Of a stretch of 64,000 nucleotides of DNA, positions 1 through 12,990 are shown piece after piece (the stretch's first letter is position 1; each line of letters starts with the position of its first letter). The stretch spans positions 3,947,501-4,011,500 of the forward strand of contig NC_040022.1 of the NCBI RefSeq assembly GCF_000972845.2, read 5' to 3'. Made by a program: the position numbers and the translations under genes. The stretch comes from Larimichthys crocea (Eukaryota; Chordata; Actinopteri; Sciaenidae). The notes beneath the pieces are model-generated. The model did not search any database, had not been told where the DNA came from, and worked only from the letters and a program-made list of their open reading frames with translations.

Positions 1-66
1 ATATCAAACTGTTCCTGAGGAAACTGTACTAGGGATAATGTTCTTCATCTTTCTTTCTCCTCCCAG

Positions 67-735
67 GTTGTGAGGAGATCCTGAAGATGGCTGTGGGTCC
101 TCGCAGTGTTACCTCCAACCAGCCGTCTGTCACTGACAACGGTTACATTTACCAGGTACAATCTTTAGCGTTTCTGATAGGGATGGTTCTTTGAGCATAT
201 TTTCAGACATTAATGAGGAGGTATACTTAGTGAGAAAAAGTTGTAGTGCATTTTTTGCACTATGGCCTTAGTTGGAGGTGTTGGGTGCAGTGTTACAAAG
301 CAGATGTGCAGATGACTTTTCATCTCCGTACATGTATTAAAAATACTAATAAATGTTCAGTTTTAAAAAGTGACTATGACATTAAGAACACAACCATCAA
401 TTTCCCACTGCTTAACCAGAGGCAGGTTGTGGGAGCAGGCTAAGCATATTCCAGACATTAGAATCATTAATTATCATAAGGATTTATCATTTTTATAATT
501 TCTAACATTTTTCCTGGATGACTGTGGGTTACATAAAACTGCCTGTCACATTATGTAAACCAAAATTCTGAGTCAAAAGTATTTTTTGGCTTCTTATTTA
601 ATTTTTAAAATGTACTTTTGAAATTCATAACATGTTTTTTTTTTCTATAAATATATAAACATATCAAAAATTGCTGTGTGTACTGTGCAGCGCTGGAGAT
701 CAGCCCAACTGAACAGTTGCTTAGCAACAAGAGTG

Positions 736-769
<34 letters not shown>

Positions 770-3700
770 GGGTGTGGCTTTGTCTCGACTGAAGCGTCGG
801 TGTGTTTTCAAACGTGAATGACTGAACTGCAGCGATACGTGTGTGTGTGTTCAAGCTTGAACAGAAGACTCCATATGTTTATCTGGATAACACACACACA
901 CACACCCACACACACAAACAATGGTGTGACTGATGACATGGAGCTGGAGAAGAGGCACGTGCTCTTGATTGGTAAGGTGTGTGATTAGTTATTTTGAAAA
1001 GAAGGCATGTGATAGTGTGCGTGTTTGACACTGGTTTCAGATCTGTGATTCGTGCCACATCTCACTGTGCTGTTAGTTCTGTTGCGCACACACACACATT
1101 TATCTTTCTAATTGGCACGTGCAGTTTGGCGTCCCTCCCTGTGGATTCACACAGGTGTGCTGAGTTGTTCTGCTGATGGGGTGGAGCTCGGCTCACAAAC
1201 AAAAAGAGTTCCACCTGGCCCAGGTAGGCAGAATGGTTGGTTGTGAATGTCCTGCAAAGGTGATGGTGAAGATTTTAGATTCAAGAGACTCAAATGCTCA
1301 ATAAGAGTTTTCCAATCCAAACTAACGGTCAGCAGCTTCTACACAGTCTGATTTTCTGCATGCCTCTGGTTGTTGTACGAATGTGATCTGAAGCAGTTGG
1401 AGACCTCTGAAACTTAAATGTATTTCAATACAGTCCACAACTGTGCTGACTTTGCTCAAGGAAATAACCCACAAGTCATTGCACTTGGATGTTAAAATGC
1501 AGATGGAAGTAGAATTTCACAAGCTTTGAAAAATACATGTATACCGTGGGGGAGGAAAATCCTGGAAGTGTGAGGACACGTCACACACCAGCACAAAGTC
1601 TACTTGTCTGTCTGATGATGGCAAAATGTAAACAGGAAGTGAGAACACTGCAAATCATGAATCTATGTAATATGATTCCTTACTTCACTGTGCACAGAAT
1701 TTATTTTAAATGCCTCATATACTGCAAATGTCCTCTTCATCTCAGACAAAAACATGTGTATAATTGATGAATGGAAGCTTTAGAGACCGCACCATGTCTG
1801 CTGGACTGTGTGTGTGTGAGAGACAGACAGGGTGTGTGTGGATATACACAGTCTTAAGTACAAACAGGAAGGAAATCACTTGTTTGTGAAAATGTGTGTT
1901 TGTGAGTAAGAGACAGGGTGTGTTAGTGGAGCCAGACAGGCACGTGCATAATTAATAAAAGACAGATCTGGGGCACGCTGCACCCCGCTCTGTGTGTGAT
2001 GAATTAACCCAGGAGACCATCTCCAGGTCAAACGCTGGAAGAGCACTGTATTATCACAAGGTGCAGGTTGAATTAAATTCTATTTATGACAGATTTAATG
2101 CCAGGTGCACTGAGTTCAAGTGAGAAACAAAAGCATGTGGTCACTGCCACGTCCTTAGGAGCTGATCCTTAACTGCAAACTGTTAACTCTTTAGTCCAAA
2201 CCAGTCACTGTGTCCTGTACAGCTGCTTCAAAGTCAGACAGTTCTGTTTAAGGGCGGATTTCTTGAAGTGGTGTACTTCCAGGCAAAGTCGGAGGTCAAA
2301 ATCTTCTCCAAGCATTCTGGGTGCGTAATAAAATGTAAATGTAAACGAAAAACATGGCTGACCTTGACAAAATGCCAAGTATTCGCACATCTGCTTTCCG
2401 CGGTGCAGTGTGCATATATGAACAAAACAGCCGATGACACAAGGAAATAATTTCCATTGTACATTTCTATGCACTTTTATACTAAATGTATCTGATTTTT
2501 TTCTCCATGTACAACCTTAATATAAATAATTTGTCTTCAAACATACCTACCCCACTCGGCCAGTGGCCTTCCACTGTGCTTTTTCTAGTTTTTTCTAGTA
2601 GTAGGTCAGAATTTCTCAAGTTTGATTTGTCTTGAGCACAGCATTATGATTAAAAAGTGTCTCTAGTGATGGTTTCCTGTCTTCGGAAATGATGTTAATG
2701 ACAAACGGAAGGGCCGCCTAAAGTCACAGAAAAATCTGGATGTAATTTAAGATTTCTACTGCTGTAGATTAGATTAGATAGATTATTAAGTATAGGACTT
2801 ATTGTTAGGGGTCGGATGTTTTTTTTTATTTGTATTAAAAGCAACAGCCATAGTTTTATTCATGTTTTTCTACAAGCTTTCCTCAGCAGCCCCTGAATAA
2901 ATTGTTAAACTGTTAAAGCGGAGACCAGTTTTCAGGTTTTCCAAGGAAAATGAAAGTCTATTTTATTCTGTGATCTCTGAAATACAGTGTATTAGTCTGT
3001 CAAATTAGAAGTCACGGATTATTATAGAACAGATGGAAGAGGACAACCAGTTGTCTTCTCACGCTGACATTGTACTAATCAGTCAATTGAATTTAGCTGT
3101 TTTCTTTGATAGGAAGCATTAATGCTCAGAGGCCTTCTGAGTCGAGTTTATGTACACGATGATTACAGAGTGTACCTTCAAGTCATGATGTGTTGTCTTT
3201 GCACTGAATGATGCAGACAATCTCCTGTACACAAACTCTCTGTCAAAGCTGTTTTAACTTTTGCTAATGTTTGCTTCTGTCTGTGTGCGCAGAACGGCGA
3301 GGCCAAGCTGGGCCCTCCTATTATCATGTGCACACGCTCCTACCCAGAATGCAGTGCGTATGGTGAGGGCTGTGGTGCAGACGGGGAGTGTGACATGGAC
3401 AGCAGCGGTGAAAACGGCAACAGCTCTGACTCTCTGGACCCAACACGACAAGACGGGTCAGTCACATGGGCCGTTATGATGAAGCTGAAATAATAAAAAA
3501 AAGTTTACCTGATTATTGAAGCACTCTGGACTGTTTGAAATTATCCATCCTTTTTGTGCTTCCTGTTATGCAGCCGCCTGATTGGCTCCGCGTCTGCATC
3601 CGTCATCTCCGGGGAGGAGCAGTTTGAGGACTACGGTGAGGGGGAGGATGTTGATTTTACTCCCAGCAGTCCTTGCCCCGAAGATGACACCAGAACAAAT

Positions 3701-6700
3701 GGCTTCTCAGACCTGGGCTCCTCCCTCCCCTCCAGGTTGGTGGTCAGGCAGTCTCAGAACCCATCAGTTATCCTCTGACAAAGATATACCCTCTGGATAG
3801 TGGTCCCTCTTCATACTATATTCTATTTCTAAGCACGAGTGAGTGTGTAGTATTTTCACTCTGGAAAGTTCAGAACATTTGGCACTTACTTAAAAAACCC
3901 AGTATGTACAAAATACTAAACGTGTGTGGTGTTGAGTACCTTTGTTCCCCCTTAATGCACTGCACAAAGGAAATGAAGAGCTGCTCACAGCAGCCACATT
4001 AAAGAAATTGTGGATGACAGTCCACACCAAAGCATGCAGAGCGCTTTAAAAGCTTTTTTCCATGTGATAAATAATCAAATACACAAATGAATTCAGCTTC
4101 AGGTCCTGGTGTTCATGCTGAGTCACTGTCATGACTCTGTGGGCGCTTACATAGAAGAGAACCATCAATAACGTTTTTGTAGTAGTCCTGCTAATCTAAA
4201 AATCAAAGATGTGGATCATCACGTTTAATGTATTTCTTACTCCTATTTTAATATTGTTAGCACAGTAATATATATTTCAGTTGCTGATGTCATTGCAGTG
4301 CCGGGCAGACTCCTCAGAAGATGCGGCAGCTGTACAACAGTGAGCTGCTGGACATCTACTGTTCTCAGTGCTGCAAGAAAGTCAATCTGCTCAATGACCT
4401 GGAGGCTCGACTACGAAACCTCAAGGCCAATAGGTAGAGAACACACACACACACGCACATATGAATACACACAGCACACAAAGACAGGAGCATGAACACA
4501 GAGGCTGAGTGGGACCAAACAGCGATGGTCGGGGAGAGAAGATAACTCCCCCGGTATAACAATGCTCACATACACACAAATCTCTTATTCATACTTGGCA
4601 CGAGATGCTGCACCCACATCCAGGGGTGAGCCTGAGCTGTTGCTATGGCAACCGTATTGCAAGCTGGTGGGGTGGCTGGTTGCAAGTTTGTGTGTGTGTG
4701 TGCAGCAACAAAGAACACATGGCAGATCAATTATTATTATTATTAGGATTTAGATTTGTCTTCATTTAATCTTTGATGTTTAATCATGACCAGAGCTAGC
4801 AGAAGTCACAGCGTACTAGCAGAAATAATAACAGCACAGCACAGTAGTAGTTGTGGCAGTAGGAGTAGCATGAGGCTCACTGTGTGAATTTGTCTCTTGT
4901 TTCAGCCCCAACAGAAAGATTTCCAGCACGGCGTTTGGACGGTGAGTGATCCGACCTTCCTACTAATTAAAATACTGCACTGCAACCTCCATTTGCATAG
5001 AAAGAGGGGCCCCTCACGGCCAGTCACAATGATGGGTTCAGCATTTAGCTTGGTGATTAATAGAGTCCTATAATGGAAGATTCAGAATTCTATATACCAT
5101 CATCATCATGTTGAATGAATTATAATGTCTGCTGCCTCCTAATGTGTCCTGTCTCCTCCACCCTGCAGTCAGCTGTTCCAGGCCAACCACAGCGTGTTCG
5201 GGTCCAGTCAGGGCAGCAGCACAGAGGACCTGTTCACGGACAGCATCGACTCCTGCGACCTCGACATCACAGAGAAAGTACGAACACACGCAGACAGATT
5301 CGGAGCCTCATCAGGATCTCTTTGTTTGAAATCAAATCTACCATCAGGTTCACCTGCCAAGAAGCAGCAGTGTCATAGAAGGACGCCCTTTTGGTGAATT
5401 TCTTGGATGTCTGGACTCAACCATACTGACTTGATTCCTTGTCAGTGTAGCGTGTTGGTTCGGACTGTGCAGAGAACTGAAGTCAGTGTCACGTTGCTGC
5501 AGTCTTAACCTCCTGCTGCATTTCACCTAGAAGGCATGTTCTGCTGGGTGAAATCACTTTAGTGATTTTGTATATCAGTATTTTAGGAACTATTTATTGC
5601 ACCTTAACTATTTGACATCACAAAAGGACGGCAAATGAGCTTCCTACCAGGTACACCGTGGCTTTCACCTCCAGTTGCGTGCTGTGTTTTGCCAGCAGAC
5701 AATTCAAAATGTCACTTCTTCATAAACATGCAAACCTGGATAATTAAAGATGATCTTTGATGTGCAGAAACACTAATTCGGTGTGAGTACGAGTTGGTCC
5801 ATTAGATAGTTTTTATGACTATGAAATGCCAAAAAATATTTTTATGGAGTCCAGTCAATGTCAAATGTAACGAAAAAAGAAAAAAAACAAGCCGAGCAGT
5901 CACACAGCAGTGCACATGCTGAACATTTAGGCAGAGCTCAGCCCCAGTTTGTGCCTCCATCCTGGAGCTTTGTGTTTGAATATGCAAATGCATAGAACAT
6001 ATGACAAATGTGTTCAAATCTATAAAATAAGTGAATAACAAAATCAATACAGGGTGTGTGTGATGCCTCCTCCTTTGAATCTAGTTCTGCAGACACCAGC
6101 AGAAGCTGATGTCCATGACTAGCTTCCAGCTAACTGAACCTCTTGACCTTGTGTGAACTAATTTGCAGCGACACGATTTCCTGTTAGGAGGAGCTGACAT
6201 GTTGCGTGCAGGGCTCATTTCCACCTGAGGCCTCCTTAAATATGCATGTCTGTGTCTGTGTGTTAGGATGAGTTCAAAGCCTTGTTGTCTCCCTCAGGTC
6301 AGTTATCTGGAGAAGAAGGTGACAGAGTTGGAAAGTGACAGTCTGGCCAACGGTGACCTCAAGTCTAAACTCAAACAGGAGAACACACAACTTGTGCACA
6401 GGTAGGGAAAACACGCACACACAAAGAGTCTAAAAGCAGGTTTATGTTCTCACTGCATGTAACTGGGTTTTTTTCTTTGTTTGCATCCCAGGGTGCATGA
6501 GCTGGAGGAGCAGGTGAAGGATGCGGAGGCGAGGGCAGATCAGAATCTGGAGGACGAGACCAAAAGGCACCGGGAGGCTTACAGCAAGATGGAGAGGGAC
6601 AGAAACCTCGAGATAGACCTGCTCTGTAGCAGGTAAACCCATCCACTATGAAGTGGAGTTTCCACCATAATCCAGAGAGATGTCGGCGCTTGCTGTGGTG

Positions 6701-8464
6701 TTGACTCGATGTCAAAAACAAACAGTTTCCTGTCCACTGAACAGTGATCAGCCTGTCTTCTAAATGTCATGAGGGTGGAGGAACGGTGATGCTCCTAACC
6801 CTTCAATTCTGCTACCTCATATATTGTTACTGTTAGAGGAAAACCAGACTGGAACCAGCATCTTCTCAGACTCTAGGTTCTGTGTGAGATTGTACTGAAG
6901 CTGTGTGTGTGTATCTGTGTGTGTGTGCGCAGGGTGCAGCAGTTAGAAGAAGAGAACGGAGAGATGAAGTTAAATGTGTGCAGACTCAAGTCTCAGACTG
7001 AGAAACTGGACCAGGTGAGTGTGATTCACTAAAAGAATGAAAAAGACGAGGCAGAACACAAGCAGACAGACATCAGCTGTAAACGTCCATCACAGTATAC
7101 AGAGCGTCTCGTTGTAGTCATGTTATAATAACTAATAGAAATGTTGGCCCAAGATGCAACTCAAATTTCAATCTGTTATCCTTTGTCTCTGCAGGAGAAG
7201 CAGAGGATGACAGACAAGCTGGAGGACACCAGTCTGAGGCTGAAGGATGAGATGGACCTCTACAGGAAGATAATGGACAAGCTGTGGCAAAACCGCCACG
7301 AGTTTCAGAAGGAAAAGGAGGCCATGCAGGAGGTGAGGCACGCAAGATCAGTGCTTCTCTAACTGAAAGGCGACATTTCAAATGTTTAGACTCCATCACT
7401 AAATTTATGCCAAACCAGTTTCTCGATGATCATCAAGCAGTGACACCGTCACTATGAACACATGGTGAAAGATGACACTGTCATAACACGAAGACAGCAT
7501 TACAGTCGCACTTTAAAGTTAGTGAGAAACATGAGGATCGCTGTCGCTCTGTGGCTGGAGAGAAACTGCAGTAATGAAACTTTTTTCCAGACAGTCTGTT
7601 TCTTTGTTTTTTGTTTAGTCATTGTTGCTCACAGTGAGGTAACCTTTTCCATTAACCTTTTTCAAACCTCACGTACCCCCTGCAGTACTCCAAAGTAAGC
7701 CTGTTTGAGAAACAAACAGATAACAGACGCGTTCCTGGAAAATATTTGGCAGTTGCATCTAACCTGAGCTCTTCCCCACAGCTGATCGATGATCTCCGCC
7801 GCGAGCTGGAGTATCTGCAGTGTTTTAAGCTGGAGATGGAGCATCCAGGAAAGGGCAAGGGGCTGTCTGAGTACAACGCCAGGACCAGAGAGATCGAAAT
7901 GGAGCACGAAGTCAAGAGGCTGAAACAGGTTTACACACACTCATCCTTCTTCTTCTATCCTCATGGGGCTTTCTGTTCTCTACACTTACTCCCAAACAGT
8001 TTCTTCAAAGAAGCATAAGATCTGCACATTCAGCTGCTGAGAGTTTTGTCAGATACTGATAAAGGCAGTACTACAAAACCGTGGAGAGAAATCCCCTCTG
8101 AAAGGATCTGTTGTCTTGTAGGAGAACCACAAGCTGCGGGATCAGAACGACGACTTGAACGCTCAGATTCTCAGTCTGAGTCTGTACGAGGCTAAGAACC
8201 TGTTCGCCTGTCAGACCAAGGCTCAGTGCCTGGCAGCTGAGATTGACAACGCATCCAGGGATGAGGTTAGTCTGCTGCTGATGGACGGCTGTAACATTTG
8301 ATATGACTGCTCGTCTAACGCATCGCTCTCTGCCCTCTGTCTCTCAGCTTGTCGACGCTTTGAAGGAGCAGGAGGAGATCAACCTGCGTCTGAGGCAGTA
8401 CATGGACAAAATCATTCTGGCCATCCTCGACCATAACCCCTCCATCCTGGAGATCAAGAGTTAA
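67..8464 (+). CDS. rab11fip4: Rab11 family-interacting protein 4 (class II FIP), last 13 coding exons
   Basis: Exons read by splice signals and phase: 67-155, 3293-3456, 3574-3735, 4299-4433, 4906-4941, 5169-5277, 6298-6401, 6492-6632, 6933-7014, 7195-7332, 7782-7928, 8122-8265, 8348-8464. All junctions are GT-AG and in phase, giving 521 residues to the TAA at 8462. The text matches vertebrate Rab11-FIP4 throughout: CEEILK after the EF-hand region, EEQFEDYGEGEDVDFTPSSP, YNSELLDIYCSQCCKKVNLL, SPNRKISSTAFGR, then a long coiled coil and the C-terminal Rab-binding domain. Human FIP4 is about 637 residues, so the missing N-terminal part with the EF hands lies before base 1. Family role: a dimeric coiled-coil effector that links Rab11 or Arf GTPases on recycling endosomes to motors, used in membrane delivery and cytokinesis. 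Teleosts often keep a and b copies, and I cannot tell which this is. FIP3 is the closest alternative, but the acidic and SPNRKISSTAFGR segments fit FIP4. Confidence 0.95.
716..728. promoter_or_regulatory. Candidate RFX X-box in rab11fip4 intron
   Basis: The sequence GTTGCTTAGCAAC is a perfect inverted pair of GTTGC/GCAAC half-sites around a three-base centre. That is the RFX X-box architecture with short spacing. It lies 10 bases before the (GA)n run. Function is inferred from the motif only. Confidence 0.4.
739..766. repeat. (GA)n microsatellite
   Basis: About 14 GA units run without interruption. The long CT-rich open frames on the opposite strand here are produced by this repeat. Confidence 0.95.
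889..918. repeat. (CA)n microsatellite, interrupted
   Basis: A CA run with one CCC interruption, inside the rab11fip4 intron. Confidence 0.9.
4639..4652. promoter_or_regulatory. Candidate RFX X-box (full 14-bp form)
   Basis: GTTGCTATGGCAAC differs from the textbook X-box GTTGCCATGGCAAC at a single base. It sits in the rab11fip4 intron 4434-4905. With the site at 716-728 this gives two strong X-box-like sites in the same gene. Function is inferred. Confidence 0.45.
8348..8464 (+). CDS. rab11fip4: rab11fip4 terminal coding exon with the Rab11-binding domain
   Basis: This exon encodes 38 residues. They close with YMDKIILAILDHNPSILEI followed by K-S and the TAA stop. This is the FIP family Rab-binding domain, in which the hydrophobic YMD and II positions and the NPSILE end form the Rab11 contact helix and its C-terminal hook. 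The acceptor is ctgtctctcag at 8347 and the exon enters in phase 0 from the 48-codon exon 8122-8265, which carries the end of the coiled coil (LSLYEAKNLFACQTKAQ). The reading frame is intact, so the gene looks functional at its most constrained end. Confidence 0.95.
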   Translation, partial: LVDALKEQEEINLRLRQYMDKIILAILDHNPSILEIKS

Positions 8465-9192
8465 ACGCCACGCACACGCACATCCTTGTAACACTGTAGT
8501 TGTGGAGATCTTCCATTACCTGACTTTTAGCTTGTACCTTAAAGTTACAATCCATAAGATTTCAGTCCTGGTTGTTTTGGCTCAGAATTCTGGGGCCATT
8601 GAGCAGTTATAAATGTCAGAAATACAACTGAAGAGCAGCCGGTAGGTCAGTAATCTGCCCTTTTCAACGTGCTAAGAGCAGCTGTCATCAAGTAGGTCCT
8701 CCTTGTAATATTTAAAACTGATTTGGCGTCAGCAAATTATCACGTCTGGTTTCACAGAGGAATCTTTCATAATCAAAATTGGCGCTTACCCACATTTCCA
8801 TCTAAACACTGAACGCAGCTCTGTGTTTTCCCAGCTGAAGCTGAATTTGAGCATTAGCACTAACCCAATCCAGCTGTGATTTTGCATCAGATTGAGAGAT
8901 TACAAACTCTGGATTACATGCTGCATCACTACCTGACAATCCCTCATGCATGTGAAGGCAATTTGAATTCAGCACTGGAATGGCGGACCCTGCCACAAAA
9001 AAAAAAAACATATATAGAGAGGCCATAACAGAATTTAAATTCATTGATTAACTGTTGCTGAAAAACCATAAATATAATTGAATAACAGTGTTTGATTCTA
9101 TGTAAATCTTAAGGATTATAACTTTAAACAAAATTCTGAATGTCCTAAATGTCGTCACTACTTATGACTGTTGCTCACAAATGTAGTTACTC

Positions 9193-9208
9193 GGGTGCGC
9201 GCGCACGT

Positions 9209-9243
<35 letters not shown>

Positions 9244-9250
9244 ACACGTG
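9193..9250. repeat. GTGCGCGC / (CA)n alternating purine-pyrimidine tract
   Basis: A GTGCGCGCGCACGTGC block runs straight into about 17 CA units and ends near ACACGTG. Nearly 60 bases alternate purine and pyrimidine, a Z-DNA-prone layout. It is in the probable rab11fip4 3' UTR. Confidence 0.9.
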
Positions 9251-11365
9251 TATTTACCATCACAGCAGACGATCTTCATAACCACTAGAACCAAACATTT
9301 GTAATTGGGCAATCTGTGAATCTCTGTGGAATTATTGTGTCATGATTAATTAATTCAGCTGTTATATAACTGTATAGATAAAACTCCTAAAATGTGGGGA
9401 CTGGAGAAGATTTGAGAATACAAATATTTTGGCTTCACTTTATTTCTCATAGACACAGTATAGAACAGCACAGAGATATAACATGGCTGTCACTTATTGG
9501 GGTTGGAGTGTTGGTTATAAAACAGTTAGTGATTAAAGGACCATACCAGTGTTTTTCATGTTTTCCATAAACCATTTTCCAAAGATGTGTTCTTACCATC
9601 TTCCAGGCAGCCCTTAATTTTCTTTAGAGTTCATTATTCATGTCCCCAAAAAAATTTTTTTTGTTGTTAAAGTCACAGTATTGTGTGGCAATGCTGAGCA
9701 GATGTTTAAAACATCTGACATTAAAGGTGATTTTCACACTGTATGGAAATGAATGGAAGCACTAAGAGAAGGAGGAACACTTAAAGGACATTTTTTGGAA
9801 TTACACTTGACTCGGTCTCATGACTGTGTTAAGTACAGTGCTTGAGTTAGGACAAGGTTGGCTTAGCATAAGGATTTAAAGCAAGGGGAAACAGCTAGCT
9901 CGACTCTGTATAAAGCACATTAATGAAGCTGTTTTATCCAGTTTTTGTGCACAAACAGAAATGCAAAACATGAAGCAGTAGTTTTAGATGGAGTTGCAAT
10001 TATTAAGTTCTTCTACAAAAGGTTTTTCCCTACACCCAGTGCTTCTGAGCTGGTTACAGCATGCATAAACACTGACATGGTCCTTTTAGGTGACACACTC
10101 ACACAAATTTTTAACCCTTAAATTTGACCGTCTCAGCACAGCTGAATATCTACACATGATCAATACACGCTGAATGCTACAACAAATACATTTTTAGTGG
10201 TTGTTAAACTGTTAATGTCAGTGGCAAACTCATTGAGCCTATAAGGGACAATTAACTGCTGCAGGATGTGTTTCTGAAGACAACTCCTGTTCAAGGTATT
10301 TAAAGGTGCCAAGAGCTGATGTTATGTGCCAAATCTGAGCATTTCACTGTTTACATGTGATAGTTGAAGGTCGTCATACTCATCCTTCACACAAATAGCT
10401 GAAGAGCTGGAAATGTTGACTGTAAGTGTAAAGTTTACCGTCTACGTGTCAGCACTTTCTCGGCCGTATAGGAAATTATGATCACTAGCAGTGCCATGAA
10501 GCAATGATATACACTGATCTGACAGTTTGAGTCATGTTGTGCCATCAAACATAGGGAACAAAGGCAGTGAGGAAGACTGTAAACCTGCAAACATGGAGGT
10601 AAACAAAGCAGGACTTAAAACATGAAAAATGCACTCGACACATTTTGTTAGACCGGATGGATCCGGTTCTGCCTTCAGTGTCTTTGGAAACATTCTACAT
10701 GTGTTGTAAATGAGTCTCACTTTAAATCATTTAACCTGAATATTTAACCTAGTATTATTTCACACATACCACAGTGTGACCAAGATATGAACACACCAAA
10801 AGGTACTCACAGGTGTGTCACAGTGAGGAGCTGCTATAGTGAGCACTATATTTAGTTAGAACTGAAAGTTTTGCTTCATTGCACAAATTGTTCACTTGAT
10901 TTTTATTTTCAGTTTATTTGCTTGTTCGTTCACGTTTTGTGCTTTTGCATACGAGGTATAAAAAGAAATGATTTAAGCAGTCCATTGTCGCCATTGTAAG
11001 TGATTTTTTTCTTTTATTTTTTATACTGACCATGTTTACTTTACAACACAGTATTGTGATTTCACACATTGTAAATGTTGTACAGAATCTAGTTACTATT
11101 CATGTGCAAGTCATTCTGCTTATTACAACAGTCTGTTTGACAGTTTTCACACAAAATACGAAAATCTGTGTTGTAGATTATGATATGAACTCAATAATAT
11201 ATAGCACACTTCAAAGTGTCATAGCCAAAGTATTTACCTGGAATAATACTATTTAACAAAAAGACAAAACATTAGAGTTTGTCACAACTCACGTGTCCAC
11301 TTTGATTTCTTTTACTTGTGTACTGCACATGGAATTATGGGTGACCATGTTAAACTAGATGTGTA

Positions 11366-11371
11366 AATAAA
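11366..11371 (+). terminator. Polyadenylation signal AATAAA, candidate rab11fip4 3' end
   Basis: AATAAA is followed 30-60 bases later by a T- and GT-rich stretch (gtttgttttttttgttgtct), the usual layout of a vertebrate cleavage site. It is the best-formed signal between the stop codon and the first repeats. Confidence 0.5.
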
Positions 11372-11811
11372 ATACATTCGCTTTGGCATGACAAAGTTGG
11401 CCGTTTGTTTTTTTTGTTGTCTCTGAGGTTGTGTTGGAGAGTTGATAGAAAAAATACTATTGAACATGACACTACACTGCTTTTAGACAGGTACCCTTAT
11501 CCAGTACTTCGCTTTTTGTGTGTTGTAGATATTACCCCCAAGTTCCCATCAACTATACTGCAGACAAAGACCCATAAAACATCTCATGCCACACTGCTTG
11601 GTTTCAGTTTTTTGTGTTTTTGAGAGATTTGAGACACATATATCATCAACACTAAATGTATTAACTCTAGAATTTGGCTCACAGTACCTCTGCAAAACAA
11701 AGCCACAAAATTAGGCACAGTAGTTTCTCCACTTTGTCCAGTTGGTAATCTGTCTAATCCCACAAATGACTCCAAAAAGGACTGAAGAAATGTTGTTTCA
11801 AGTGTAAGTGG

Positions 11812-11945
11812 TTTACATTACATTACATTGCATTCAACAGACGCTTTTATCCAAAGCGACTTACAGAGGAGGACATAAGCTTATGTCAATGGTCGTTCAG
11901 TTCTAGTACATTCTTTCTAACAAGCAAACATGCACATGAGTAATC
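11812..11945. repeat. Dispersed teleost repeat (ACATT-rich, AGACGCTTTTATCCAAAGCGACTTAC core)
   Basis: The repeated TTACATTACATT lead followed by the CAGACGCTTTTATCCAAAGC core and CGACTTACAG is a very common interspersed sequence in percomorph genomes. It is recognised by its text. I do not assign a superfamily with confidence. Confidence 0.65.
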
Positions 11946-12199
11946 AACTGGTTTACCTGATATTTATTTTCTGTTGTTTCCAGACACCTCTATCTACTAC
12001 TGATGATGGCTTCAAAAGTAAAACTGAAAGTCGGTTCTGAACAATGTGTTATTGTCTCTCCTAATTCAGAATAACTCTACACTTTGATACTTTAACTCTT
12101 AGTAAAACGCCAGATTTCGACATTTATGATTCTGCCTTGAAATGCAGTCTCAAGCACCCAGAAGCTCTCAAATTGTTAATGGCAAGCAATACGAATAAA

Positions 12200-12990
12200 A
12201 TCTTTTTTGAATCAGAATCCTTTTATTACTCAGGTACTTCATATATAGACAGGTAATCTCAATGTACATGCAGATATAGACATAAGTACTGCTAAAAACA
12301 AAGAACTTGACAACCCTATAAACAACATATAAACTATGTAATATAAAAATGTATAAAAGAAAAGAAAATATGTGTATTTTGGTTTGGGGAGGGGGGGGTC
12401 CTCCTGTAGTCCACTATCATCTCCACAGTTTTTAGTTGTTGGAATTCCAGATTGTTCTGACTGCACCAGAAATCCAGCCGTTTATCAGGCAGATGATCGT
12501 TGTGTCGAGTTTAGTGCAGTCATTGGTCTAAAGGTAGAAAAGCAGTGGGGAGAGTGAACGGTGCCAGTGCCGATTGTCCGGGTGCTGGATGTGATGTTCA
12601 CCAGCCTCACCTGCTGCCTTCTGTTGGTCGGGAAGTTTGTGAAGTGGAGGCTGGCACAGTGATCTTGGTGAATTTGATGTGTAGGATCGCTGGAGTGATA
12701 TTGTTGAACGCCAAGCTGAAGTCTACAAACATGATCCTTGCATAAGTCCCTGCAGAGTCAAGGTGTTGCAGGAAGTAGTGCAGTCTCATGTTGACTGTAT
12801 TACCCACAGACATGTTTGCCAAACTGGAAAACTGCAAGGAGTTCCAACAAGGGGTCTGTGATGTCCTTCAGTGTGTCAACACAAGTCTTTCAAAGGACTT
12901 TATGAGTACAAATGTCATGATGACAGGCATGTAGTCATTTAGTCCTGTGATGGAGGGTTTTTTGGGGCCCAGGATTATTGTGGGGTGTTT
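12200..12990 (-). mobile_element. Decayed non-LTR retrotransposon (LINE) fragment with reverse transcriptase remnants
   Basis: On the minus strand the segment encodes pieces of a LINE reverse transcriptase: LKDITDPLLE at about 12880-12840, NMRLHYFLQHLDSAGTYARI, and the palm motif FVDFSLAFN at about 12690. The order and spacing match fish Rex1-like elements, where the usual palm text is FVDFSSAFNT. In-frame stops and frameshifts break it (for example near 12900 and 12940), so it is inactive. The part at 12200-12420, which on the minus strand carries AATAAAAG and A/T-rich tail sequence, may be its 3' end. The family name is tentative. Confidence 0.7.

Larger units (their letters stand above)
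156..3292 (+). other. rab11fip4 intron (3.1 kb) with microsatellites
   Basis: This intron lies between the CEEILK exon and the NGEAKLGPP exon. It holds a (GA)n run at about 739-766, a (CA)n run at 889-918, short GT runs, and a near-palindromic RFX-type site at 716-728. I see no further coding sequence in it. The short open frames here are low-complexity or unrelated to known families. Confidence 0.7.
8465..11390 (+). other. rab11fip4: Probable long 3' UTR of rab11fip4
   Basis: No coding sequence follows the stop for 4.8 kb. The stretch is AT-rich, contains a long (CA)n block, and runs to a well-formed polyadenylation site near 11.37 kb with GT/T-rich sequence directly downstream. A 3' UTR of almost 3 kb would be in keeping with the long 3' UTRs of mammalian RAB11FIP4. 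The exact end is inferred and an earlier weak signal may also be used. Confidence 0.5.

Noticed and set aside
9193..9250. CRISPR-like array or tandem gene signal
   Set aside because: Dinucleotide repeat only; there are no spacers and the genome is vertebrate.
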